Source: Oleiagrimonas sp963747595 (GTDB taxonomy: Bacteria > Pseudomonadota > Gammaproteobacteria > Xanthomonadales > Rhodanobacteraceae). From it: a DNA stretch of 64,000 bases. Of this stretch, positions 54,529 through 62,491 are shown piece after piece. The stretch's first letter is position 1. Every line of letters starts with the position of its first letter. The notes beneath the pieces were generated by a model, which worked only from the letters and a program-made list of their open reading frames with translations, was not told the DNA's origin and searched no databases. The translations under genes were made by a program, and so were the position numbers. The stretch is taken from positions 868,001 to 932,000 of the forward strand of contig CAVVFO010000002.1 of the NCBI GenBank assembly GCA_963747595.1, given 5' to 3'.

Positions 54529-54542
54529 TTGATCCAGATCAA
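54529..54542 (-). promoter_or_regulatory. FNR box upstream of the alternative oxidase gene
   Basis: TTGATCCAGATCAA is a perfect consensus site. TAGCAT on the minus strand (54506-54501) is exactly 32 bp away centre to centre. The start codon follows at 54444. The layout predicts activation, not repression, of aox by FNR. Confidence 0.85.
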
Positions 54543-54809
54543 GATCTCGCGCCCGTTGAACGCGCGCCACCGCGCCAGTTGCAAGAGGCGCTCGCTGGTG
54601 AAAAAGGCATCCTCCGCAAGACCACGCCCTGTTGGCCGCACTGGAGGAGACACCACACCGACTGCCGAGATCACGCAGACATACCCGGCGACCCACGTCC
54701 GGCCACCCAAGATGATCGCGCGGGTGCGTTGTGCCGGCTGATACCCGGCCGGGTCAAGTGGTATCGGAGGACCGGAGGCGCCGCAGAAGGGAACCGCCGG
54801 CCGCTGCGG
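54543..54809. other. Intergenic region between aox promoter and nnrS end
   Basis: With the aox promoter, this forms a 365-bp stretch without a gene. No recognisable coding sequence, repeat or RNA was found. Long plus-strand reading frames that cross it are antisense to nnrS and unrelated to known families. Confidence 0.5.
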
Positions 54810-56060
54810 TCATCCCCGAGCGCCGTCCACCCGTGGCGTGACATAGATGCGGCCAAAACGGGCGCTCCACGGCACCAGCGCAATGAGCCAAACGGCACCT
54901 GCGGTCAATATCAGCCAGAGGCCATACCGGCTGTGCACAAACGGCGGCACTTCCGCCAGCACCCGAATCACGGCCACGGCCTGGATGACGGCAAATGCCC
55001 AGAGCGTGACGCGATCGGCCACCAGCGCTCGCCCGGAGTGACCGAGACTCACCCGCGATGCCATGGCAACCACCATTCCCGTGACAAAGCCGATTCCCAG
55101 CGCGTGCAGCGGCGCCAGCCCCAGATCGAACGCCGCGCCAGACAGCCTCAAAAGACTTTGCGCGGCGTACAGCAACATGGCGATACCAAGCCATGCAAAG
55201 CTCACGTGCAGCATGCCCAGCAACGGTACCCGCAGACTGCGATGCAGCCCCCAGCGCACACTGTGCCACACCGCCAGCCCCGCCAGCGGCAGATCCGCCA
55301 GCACGGTCCATTTGGCATGGCCGGTGATCTCCAGCGCGCAATGCAGAAGCACGCACAACAACGTCGCCGGCAGCGTCCAGACCGGCTTGACGATGGTGTA
55401 GTGCTGGAGCACGCCGCTGCTGAAAAAGGGAATCATGCGGTAGCTGACCGCGACGATCAGCGGTACCAGATACAGCCACAGGCCAATCGCCATGGTGATG
55501 TCGGACAGCGCTGGTGCCTGTGTGATCAGCCAGGCGGCGTAGGCGCACGCCCCCGCCCAGCCGAAACCGACACAGGCAAACGGAAACAGCGCAAAGTGCT
55601 TGTCGGCCTTTTTCGAGCTGCGCCAGACCTGCAGCAGGGTAAGCAGTGCGCCGGCCCAGCCCAGCGCAAACACCACCACACCGATGATCGCCACCCACCG
55701 CGACACGAATGCGCCCACGTAGAAGCACAACATGCCGCCGGAAAGCACTGCCGCAACGGTCGTGTAGCGCCGCCGCGGCACCGTGGCCGTCTGCAGCCAG
55801 CGCGGGAATACCGTGAACAGGAACCCGAACACGAAAAACGTGAAAAGGCCGTACAACATCAGGAAGACATGCGCCAACGGCGCCACGACCGTCAGCAGCG
55901 GTGGCGGCCAGAGTGGCAAGTACCAGCCGGCGAGCACATACAGCCAGAATGCAAGGGCGATCACCAGTTGCGAGGCACCACCGAGGAAAAACAGCCGGTG
56001 GGCGGCCGCCGTGATGATGCACGTTTGCTTTTGCGCGCCGGGCATGGGTTCAGGATGCAT
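54810..56060 (-). CDS. nnrS: NnrS-family membrane protein
   Basis: A 416-aa membrane protein with about 12 helices. Family features are RLFFLGGASQLVIALAFW near the N-terminus, GFLFTVFPRWLQ and RMIPFFSSGVLQ in the middle, and LHALGIGFVTGMVVAMASRVSLGHSGR near the C-terminus with conserved histidines. NnrS proteins contain haem and copper and protect cells against nitric oxide and related nitrosative stress, often under Fnr or NO regulators. This fits the nitrite reductase in the same island. An FNR box lies about 75 bp upstream. Confidence 0.92.
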   Translation of the reverse strand: MHPEPMPGAQKQTCIITAAAHRLFFLGGASQLVIALAFWLYVLAGWYLPLWPPPLLTVVAPLAHVFLMLYGLFTFFVFGFLFTVFPRWLQTATVPRRRYTTVAAVLSGGMLCFYVGAFVSRWVAIIGVVVFALGWAGALLTLLQVWRSSKKADKHFALFPFACVGFGWAGACAYAAWLITQAPALSDITMAIGLWLYLVPLIVAVSYRMIPFFSSGVLQHYTIVKPVWTLPATLLCVLLHCALEITGHAKWTVLADLPLAGLAVWHSVRWGLHRSLRVPLLGMLHVSFAWLGIAMLLYAAQSLLRLSGAAFDLGLAPLHALGIGFVTGMVVAMASRVSLGHSGRALVADRVTLWAFAVIQAVAVIRVLAEVPPFVHSRYGLWLILTAGAVWLIALVPWSARFGRIYVTPRVDGARG

Positions 56061-56127
56061 GATGATGGGATACGGTGCATATCGAATGGATGAAGCTGAA
56101 GATTATGCGGTGCGCCACGCGGCATCC

Positions 56128-56141
56128 TTGACCCGGATCAA
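56128..56141. promoter_or_regulatory. FNR box upstream of nnrS
   Basis: TTGACCCGGATCAA has one mismatch in the left half-site. The minus-strand hexamer TAATCT (56105-56100) lies 32 bp away centre to centre, so it suits nnrS activation. The divergent SirB-like gene begins 58 bp to the other side. Confidence 0.75.
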
Positions 56142-56199
56142 GGCGATCGTCAGGTGGCGCGCCGACACTGCCGTCTGATGTCCAAGGTTTCGGAACTGC

Positions 56200-56601
56200 A
56201 TGTACAACTGGATCAAGCTGCTTCATGTGACCTGTGTCGCCCTGAGTTTCAGCCTGTTCTTCGCACGCGGCCTATGGCTTTTCGCCGCGCCGCGCCGGTC
56301 GTTGTGGCGCTGGCTGCGCGTCACGCCACACATCGTGGATACGCTGCTGCTGGGCAGCGGACTGACGCTTGCCGTGTTCATCCACCAATACCCGTTCGTC
56401 AACAGCGGATGGCTGACCGCCAAGGTACTGGGGCTGATTGTATATGTCGCACTGGGCATGGTGGCGCTGCACTCCTCGCGTTCGCGCATCCTCCCGCGGC
56501 TCGCGTGGATGGCGGCCCTGCTGGTCTTCGCCTACATCGTCAGCGTGGCGATCAGCAAGCAACCTGGGGGATTCTTCATGTTGCATGCGTTCCCGTCTTG
56601 A
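56200..56601 (+). CDS. SirB-family membrane protein
   Basis: A 133-aa protein with four membrane helices, beginning MYNWIKLLHVTCVALSFSLF with a conserved histidine, then RVTPHIVDTLLLGSGLTLAV and GWLTAKVLGLIVYVALG. The pattern matches the SirB (invasion gene expression up-regulator) family. The histidines in helices 1 and 2 could bind haem. Its function is not known in any organism I can name with confidence. It is divergent from nnrS, sharing the intergenic FNR box, and is followed by fdxA. Confidence 0.82.
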   Translation: MYNWIKLLHVTCVALSFSLFFARGLWLFAAPRRSLWRWLRVTPHIVDTLLLGSGLTLAVFIHQYPFVNSGWLTAKVLGLIVYVALGMVALHSSRSRILPRLAWMAALLVFAYIVSVAISKQPGGFFMLHAFPS

Positions 56602-56611
56602 TGCGGATCAA
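56598..56611 (+). promoter_or_regulatory. FNR box upstream of fdxA
   Basis: TTGATGCGGATCAA is a perfect consensus site overlapping the SirB-like stop codon. The hexamer 32 bp away is AACTGT (56634-56639), a weak -10. The fdxA start is at 56663. Confidence 0.78.
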
Positions 56612-56662
56612 CGCATTGTCCATATGTACACTGAACTGTCTTTCGCAGCGACCTCGCGTGTC

Positions 56663-57004
56663 ATGACCCATGTCGTCACCGACAACTGCATCAAATGCAA
56701 ATACACCGATTGCGTGGAAGTATGCCCGGTGGACTGCTTCTACGAAGGACCGAACTTTCTGGCCATCCACCCCGATGAATGCATCGACTGCACTTTGTGC
56801 GTTTTCGAGTGCCCGGCCAACGCCATTTTTGCCGATGACGATGTGCCGCCGGGGCAGATGCACTTTTTCGGGATCAACGCCGAAATGAGCAGGATATGGC
56901 CGGTGATCACAGAGAAAATCGATGCCCCGGCAGATGCCGGGGACTGGGACGGCGTACCGGACAAGTTGCCTTATCTGGATCGCGGTCCACCCGGCAAGCC
57001 ATAG
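56663..57004 (+). CDS. fdxA: 7Fe ferredoxin
   Basis: A 113-aa electron carrier with one [3Fe-4S] and one [4Fe-4S] cluster. The N-terminal CIKCKYTDCVEVCPVDC and the following CIDCTLCVFECP supply the cysteines in the Azotobacter FdI pattern, and the tail DWDGVPDKLPYLDR is typical. The ATG at 56663 is the normal start. Its stop lies only 4 bp from that of the convergent trpF, so there is essentially no spacer at this edge of the low-oxygen region. Confidence 0.95.
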   Translation: MTHVVTDNCIKCKYTDCVEVCPVDCFYEGPNFLAIHPDECIDCTLCVFECPANAIFADDDVPPGQMHFFGINAEMSRIWPVITEKIDAPADAGDWDGVPDKLPYLDRGPPGKP

Positions 57005-57008
57005 CACT

Positions 57009-57641
57009 TCACGCCTGCGCGTCCGCCTCGTGCACCGCGGCGATGAACCGGTGCATCAAGTCCGCGTCCTTGATCCCGGGCGCAGATTCGATACCGCTGG
57101 ACACATCCACGGCCCACGGGCGCGCGATCTGCACGGCTTCGGCCACATTGTCCGGCGTCAGGCCACCGGCGATCACCACAGGCCGCTCCGGCTGACGCGG
57201 CACCTGCGACCAGTCGAAACTCTTGCCGCTGCCGCCCGGCTCGCGCATGCGGTGTCCATCCAGAAGGAATCCCATGGCTTGCGGATACGCGGCGAATTCG
57301 GCGGCGAGGTCGGGCGCCGAGCCCATGGCCACGGCTTTCACGTGGGGCGCCACGAATCCCTGACAGTACGCCGCCGGTTCGCTGCCATGGAATTGCAGCA
57401 CATGGGGCCTCAGCTGCGCCTCGACCTCATGGACCCAGGCCACTTCGTCATCCATGAACAGGGCCACGACCACCACATAGGGCGGCAGGGCGGCGCGGAT
57501 GGCGCGGGCCGCGGGCACATCCACGAAGCGCTTGCTGCGGCGCGTGAAGACCAGTCCGATGGCATCGGCCCCCAGCTGCGCTGCCAGCACTGCGTCCCCG
57601 GGACGTGTGATGCCGCAGCATTTGATGCGCGTGCGCCTCAT
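57009..57641 (-). CDS. trpF: Phosphoribosylanthranilate isomerase
   Basis: Third step of tryptophan synthesis. The 210-aa TIM barrel begins with RIKCCGITRPGDA, carrying the catalytic cysteine, and has LQFHGSEPA and the late DVSSGIESAPGIKD with the catalytic aspartate. It follows truA on the same strand. In Xanthomonadales trpB would be expected next, but that gene is 25 kb away across the low-oxygen island. Confidence 0.95.
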   Translation of the reverse strand: MRRTRIKCCGITRPGDAVLAAQLGADAIGLVFTRRSKRFVDVPAARAIRAALPPYVVVVALFMDDEVAWVHEVEAQLRPHVLQFHGSEPAAYCQGFVAPHVKAVAMGSAPDLAAEFAAYPQAMGFLLDGHRMREPGGSGKSFDWSQVPRQPERPVVIAGGLTPDNVAEAVQIARPWAVDVSSGIESAPGIKDADLMHRFIAAVHEADAQA

Positions 57642-57684
57642 GTCCTATGAATGCCACAAACCGCTGCAAAACGGAAATACGTGC

Positions 57685-58455
57685 TCATCCCGATGTCACC
57701 TGCTGCGGCAAGCCCCAATGCTGCGGATACAGCGGGCCGACAAAGCTCAATCCCGTGGATGGCGCGGTCGGTCCGGCCACCGAACGATCGCCGCCATGCA
57801 GCAGCTCGCCGACCCAGGCCGGCTTGCGTTCGCCGCGCCCCACCGGCAACAGCGATCCGACGATGTTGCGCACCATGTGATGCAGAAAGGCATTGGCCTC
57901 GATGTCCACACAGACGTGATCGCCGTCGCGCGTGACCTCGACGCGGCGCACATCGCGACGTGCATGCGGTGCCTGGCAGGCAATGGCGCGGAAGGCGGAG
58001 AAGTCATGCTCGCCGATCAAAGCCTGTGCTGCGGCATGCATGCGCATGGCATCCAGCGGATGCCTTTCCCAGGTGACGTGGCGCGCTTCCAGTGCCGGGC
58101 GCACCATGCGATTGAGAATGATGTAACGATAGCGTCGGCCGCGCGCCTGATGGCGTGCATGGAATGAATCGGCCACCGGTCGTGCCCAGATCACGGAAAT
58201 GCCGCGCGGCAGCTCGGAGCTGGTGCCCAGCGCCCAGCCACGCATGGAGCGTTCGGCGCGCGTATCGAAATGCGCCACCTGGCAATGCGCGTGCACGCCG
58301 GAGTCGGTGCGTCCTGCGCACACCACATTGACGGGATGATCGGCCACCCGCGACAGTGCCTTCTCCATGCTGGCCTGCACGGTGGGCCCATGGCTCAGTC
58401 GCTGCCAGCCGAGAAAATCGGTGCCGTCGTATTCGATACCCAGGGCCAGACGCAT
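57685..58455 (-). CDS. truA: tRNA pseudouridine38-40 synthase TruA
   Basis: Makes pseudouridine at positions 38-40 of the anticodon arm. The 256-aa protein has the catalytic aspartate in VCAGRTDSGVHAHCQVAHF and the family's LGIEYDGTDFLGWQ start, with FHARHQARGRRYRY in the middle. It lies 43 bp before trpF. Confidence 0.95.
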   Translation of the reverse strand: MRLALGIEYDGTDFLGWQRLSHGPTVQASMEKALSRVADHPVNVVCAGRTDSGVHAHCQVAHFDTRAERSMRGWALGTSSELPRGISVIWARPVADSFHARHQARGRRYRYIILNRMVRPALEARHVTWERHPLDAMRMHAAAQALIGEHDFSAFRAIACQAPHARRDVRRVEVTRDGDHVCVDIEANAFLHHMVRNIVGSLLPVGRGERKPAWVGELLHGGDRSVAGPTAPSTGLSFVGPLYPQHWGLPQQVTSG

Positions 58456-58543
58456 ACCGGATCACATGCCGTTGCTTGCGGAAAGGCGGCAAGTGTACTG
58501 CCTCGATCCCCCGATGCCGACTGCGGAAAAGAGCACGGAGACG

Positions 58544-58576
58544 ACGACGCCCGCCCGGAAACCGGACAGGCGTCGT
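58544..58576 (-). terminator. Strong hairpin after fimV
   Basis: Outer arms ACGACGCC (58544-58551) and GGCGTCGT (58569-58576) enclose a second short stem around an AAA loop. It lies 25 bp past the fimV stop codon in the 145-bp gap before truA. No T-run follows on the minus strand, so it may slow rather than end transcription. Confidence 0.4.
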
Positions 58577-58600
58577 GGGTGCGGTCCATCGCGACGGGTG

Positions 58601-61009
58601 TCAGTTCACCTCTTCGAGCAGCCTGCCTGCCATGTCTTTCTGCATCTGTGTGCCCTCGGCCATGACTTCGTCCAGCATGGCGCGGGCGCCTTCCGGATCG
58701 CCCATGTCGATATAGGCACGTGCCAGATCCAGCTTGGTATCGACCGGATCGTCCGACAGTGGCGCGGCCTCCCCTGACGAAAGCTCATAAGCCACATCTG
58801 TCTGGGCCCCGCCGCCCTGCGCGGGCTTCTCATGCAGGTCCGGCAGGATGCCCCCATCGTACTCGAGCCCCTCATCCTCCGGAATGGGCGGCAATGCGTC
58901 GTACTCGTCTTCGCTGGGCGCCTGTGGCACCTCGCCCCCTTCCGGGGCTGCAGATTCATGATGCGGTGTCAGATCGAAGTCGAAACTGTAGCCCGTGGTG
59001 TCGGTCTCTTCATCCGCATGCGGCGGGGAGACGGCATCATCGGCGACATCTTCATCGATGTCCTCGGCATCATTTTCGGACACGTAATCGCCCGGATCGA
59101 ATGCATTGTCCGCCGATGCATCGACTTCCCCAGCGACGGGCGTAGCCACCTGCGCTGCCTCGCCGGCAAACAGCGGGTGCTCCGGCGTCAGTTCACGGCC
59201 CATGGCAATCACGTCCTGCCACTCGGGCTGATCGGGATCGGCCACGTGGGCATACATGGCCTCGGCGGCACCTTCGAAATGCTCCACGTCACTGCGCGCG
59301 TAGTACAGGCTGACCAGCTCCAGGTGCAGGCCCACGTCGTCGGGGTGCTCCGCCAGATGCGCAAGCAACTCGCGCTGGTCGACGTCCATCGCCTCGTCAC
59401 CATCCATCACGGCGCTGGCCGAGCCGAATGGCGAATCGCCGAACTGATCCGCCAGCGACGGTTTGCCCTGCGCCTGCTCCGCACGCTTGCGCCGCGAACT
59501 GGCCCATGCCAGCAGCAGCAAGCCGATCACCACCACAGCGCCGGCCAGCCATGACCAGGGCCGCACGAACCAGGGATTGGCCTGCACCACCGGCCGTTCC
59601 GGCGCGCGATGGGCCGGCGCCTGACTGGCCGGCTGCGAGGCCGGCGATCTGGACGCCGTGGGCGCCGCGCTGGCGCTCAATGCCGTGGCCGGCGCTCCGG
59701 CGGAAGACGATCCCGATGCTGCCAGCATGGCATTGCTGCTGTTGGCCATCGCCGCAGTCGACGCGGCCGCCGCCGTTGCGGTGGACCCCGTGGCCACAGG
59801 GGAAACCGCTGCGGGCGACGCCGCCGACGCTGCAGAGCCCGCACGCATGCCGGCCGCCTTGCGAGCCTGCGCCAGCTTCTGTTGCAGCTCGGCGATCTGC
59901 GCGCTTTTCAGGCTCAGCAGCTTGCTGTTCTTGTCGTTGATGCTCTTGAGGCTGGACACCCGCGAGTGCAGATCGGCATTTTCCTGCTGCGCATTGGACA
60001 GCGACTCCCGGGTCCGCGCCAGATTCTGTTGCAAACCCGCCACCGAGGTATTGCCACTGCCGCCGGCAACGCCCGGCTGGGCATGACCGCCTCCACCCTG
60101 CTGCGGCGGCACCAGCGACAGGTGGTCGCCATTCGCGCTGCCGCCGTGTGCTGCCTTGCCACTGCCTGCGCGGCCTCCGGCGTGCGCCACCATGGTGGGT
60201 GACCCCGCGGCACTGTTCCGCCAGTCGGTCTCCTGCCGCCGCACGGCCGCCAATGCCGCGGCGACGGAGTCGGCGGTGGCTTGATCGCGCGAGGGAATGC
60301 GCAGTACGGCGCCACGTTTCAGCGCATTGATGTTGTGGCGATAGAACGCCCCCGGGTTGGCCTTGTAGAGCGCCATCAGCATTTGGTTGAGGGTCACGCC
60401 CTGCAGTTGCGCTTTGCGGGCGATCTCACTCAGCGTTTCACCGGACCGCACCGGACCGTACTCGCCGTTGCGCGCCGAGGATGCTGCCGCCCCTGAGGTG
60501 GCAGCGGATGAACCCGTCCGGGGGCTTTCAGCGGATGCGGCGGCCGCGCTCCCCTGCGCTGCAGCACCGGCACCGGGCTCCCCGGTCGGCGCAGGCGTCG
60601 GCTGGCTGCCGGCCATGCCTTGCGGATCCAGCAGGGCAGTGAACTCGCGCAGCATCGACCCCTTGGGCCAGCTGACCTTGAGCAGAAAATCGAGGTAGGT
60701 GGCATGCACAGGCTGCGTGCTGGTCACGCGAATCACCCGCTGGCCCTTGCCGTTGGTGATCACCTTGAAATTCAGGTGCGCCTTGATCTGGCTGCGATCC
60801 AGGCCGGCGCGCTTGAAATCCGCCGCCGAAGCCAGCGCCACCCGCACATGGCTGGCCTCTCCCGGATAGTCCGCAGTCAAGGGAATATCGGCCAGCAACG
60901 GTTGATCCAGCGCCGATTTCACACGGATCTGGCCCAGCCCCAGCGCCATGGCCGACGTGCTGCCCAGCGCCAGCGCCACCAGCAGCGGCAGCTTCAAGGT
61001 ACGATTCAT
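58601..61009 (-). CDS. fimV: FimV/HubP-family polar scaffold protein
   Basis: Inner-membrane protein needed for type IV pilus twitching and polar organisation. The 802-aa protein has a signal peptide (residues 1-22), a periplasmic FimV N-terminal domain (GLGQIRVKSALDQPLLADIP), a LysM domain at about 185-239 (GETLSEIARKAQLQGVTLNQ), coiled coil around 340-400, Ala/Ser-rich linkers, one membrane helix near residue 490, and an acidic cytoplasmic part ending in a TPR-like FimV domain (LDLARAYIDMGDPEGARAML). The ATG at 61007-61009 is chosen because it directly precedes the signal peptide. Confidence 0.93.
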   Translation of the reverse strand: MNRTLKLPLLVALALGSTSAMALGLGQIRVKSALDQPLLADIPLTADYPGEASHVRVALASAADFKRAGLDRSQIKAHLNFKVITNGKGQRVIRVTSTQPVHATYLDFLLKVSWPKGSMLREFTALLDPQGMAGSQPTPAPTGEPGAGAAAQGSAAAASAESPRTGSSAATSGAAASSARNGEYGPVRSGETLSEIARKAQLQGVTLNQMLMALYKANPGAFYRHNINALKRGAVLRIPSRDQATADSVAAALAAVRRQETDWRNSAAGSPTMVAHAGGRAGSGKAAHGGSANGDHLSLVPPQQGGGGHAQPGVAGGSGNTSVAGLQQNLARTRESLSNAQQENADLHSRVSSLKSINDKNSKLLSLKSAQIAELQQKLAQARKAAGMRAGSAASAASPAAVSPVATGSTATAAAASTAAMANSSNAMLAASGSSSAGAPATALSASAAPTASRSPASQPASQAPAHRAPERPVVQANPWFVRPWSWLAGAVVVIGLLLLAWASSRRKRAEQAQGKPSLADQFGDSPFGSASAVMDGDEAMDVDQRELLAHLAEHPDDVGLHLELVSLYYARSDVEHFEGAAEAMYAHVADPDQPEWQDVIAMGRELTPEHPLFAGEAAQVATPVAGEVDASADNAFDPGDYVSENDAEDIDEDVADDAVSPPHADEETDTTGYSFDFDLTPHHESAAPEGGEVPQAPSEDEYDALPPIPEDEGLEYDGGILPDLHEKPAQGGGAQTDVAYELSSGEAAPLSDDPVDTKLDLARAYIDMGDPEGARAMLDEVMAEGTQMQKDMAGRLLEEVN

Positions 61010-61367
61010 TGGTGCGTTCCCCCTCGGAAAACCTGGCCTTGTCTGGCTCGACATTGCCTCATGACAACGGCTTAACTTTAGTTCACAACACGCGTTTTCA
61101 CCAATAGTGCCACGCATTGAAGCCCGCGGGGCCGTACGTCGCTCACGAATTCGATCTTCGAGCGGTTCATCACGCCGTTTTTTGCGGCAATCGAAGCATG
61201 CGTTCGAGACATGCGCAGATCAGCGGGTCGTCGGGTCTGCCGGACAGTGCGGAAACCATTTCATCGCGGCGTGCGGCACCCGGCCCAGAGGCCTGCACCG
61301 GCAACCTCTGCGCAGTCTCATTGCCGCAGGCGGCGCCGACCGCAGACCGGCCGAAGAAGGCGCTGGC
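61010..61367. other. Intergenic region between asd and fimV
   Basis: A 358-bp gap without a recognisable gene. It must contain the fimV promoter. Nothing resembling a known RNA family or a repeat of the REP-like type was found. Confidence 0.5.
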
Positions 61368-62396
61368 TCACAGATATTGCTGCAGCAGCAGCTCGCCGAT
61401 CTGCACGGCATTGAGCGCCGCGCCCTTGCGAATATTGTCCGCCACCACCCACAGATCCAGTCCGCGGGGATGCGAGATGTCTTCACGGATACGGCCCACG
61501 TACACCGGATCGGTCGCGGCGGCATCGCCGACCGGCGTCGGATAGCCACCGTCCTGACGCTGATCGATCACCGTCACGCCCGGTGCCTGCTCCAGCAATG
61601 CGCGCGCCTGTTCGGCGGTGATCTTGTCGCGCGTCTCGATATGCACGGCCTCCGCGTGGCCATAGAACACCGGCACCCGCACCGCCGTCGGATTGACCAG
61701 GATCGAGGCGTCGTCGAGGATCTTCTGCGTCTCCCACACCATCTTCATTTCTTCGCGGGTGTAGCCGTTGTCCTGGAACGTGTCGATGTGCGGGATCACG
61801 TTGAAGGCGATCTGCTTGCTGAATTTCTCCACCTTGACCGGCTGGAAGCTCAGCATTGCCGCCGTCTGCCGACCCAGCTCCTCCATGCCCGAGCGTCCGG
61901 CACCGGAAACGGCCTGATAGGTGGCCACGTTGATGCGCTGGATGCCTGCCGCACGATGGATCGGCGCCAGCGCCACCAGCATCTGCATGGTGGAACAGTT
62001 GGGGTTGGCGATGATGCCGCGGTTGCCGTACTGCGCGACGGCATGCGGATTGACCTCGGCCACCACCAGCGGCACATCGTCCGCACGGCGGAACTCGGAG
62101 GTGTTGTCGATGACCACGGCGCCGGCTGCCGCGGCACGCGGCGCATGCTCCCGGCTAACCGCACCGCCAGCTGAAAAGAACGCGATATCCACGCCTGCGA
62201 AATCGCAGGTCGCCACATCACGCACCGTGATCTCCTTGCGGCCCAGGGACACCGTGTCACCGGCGGAACGCGCGCTGGCCAGGGCAATCAGCCGGCCAAT
62301 CGGGAACTGCCGTTCGGCCAGGATCGACAGCAGCGTCTCGCCCACGGCGCCGGTGGCGCCGACGATGGCCACGGTGTAATTGGTCTTTTTGCTCAT
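61368..62396 (-). CDS. asd: Aspartate-semialdehyde dehydrogenase
   Basis: Reduces aspartyl phosphate for lysine, threonine, methionine and diaminopimelate synthesis. The 342-aa protein has the Rossmann motif VAIVGATGAVGETLL, the catalytic cysteine in ANPNCSTMQM and a histidine in the late region RVPVFYGHAEAVHIE. The ATG at 62394-62396 gives MSKKTNYTVAIVG; an upstream extension is not conserved. Confidence 0.95.
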   Translation of the reverse strand: MSKKTNYTVAIVGATGAVGETLLSILAERQFPIGRLIALASARSAGDTVSLGRKEITVRDVATCDFAGVDIAFFSAGGAVSREHAPRAAAAGAVVIDNTSEFRRADDVPLVVAEVNPHAVAQYGNRGIIANPNCSTMQMLVALAPIHRAAGIQRINVATYQAVSGAGRSGMEELGRQTAAMLSFQPVKVEKFSKQIAFNVIPHIDTFQDNGYTREEMKMVWETQKILDDASILVNPTAVRVPVFYGHAEAVHIETRDKITAEQARALLEQAPGVTVIDQRQDGGYPTPVGDAAATDPVYVGRIREDISHPRGLDLWVVADNIRKGAALNAVQIGELLLQQYL

Positions 62397-62491
62397 TTCG
62401 TCGTGCCTGATCAAGTGGTGTGCGCGTGCATGCACAACAGGTCGTGGTGTTGTCGCGTCATGCAGGTGGTCGCCGTACGGCGGTCCTGGCG

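Noticed and set aside
54501..56093. 530-aa plus-strand frame over nnrS
   Set aside because: Antisense to a clear NnrS protein; the peptide is low-complexity and rich in Arg, Gln and His.
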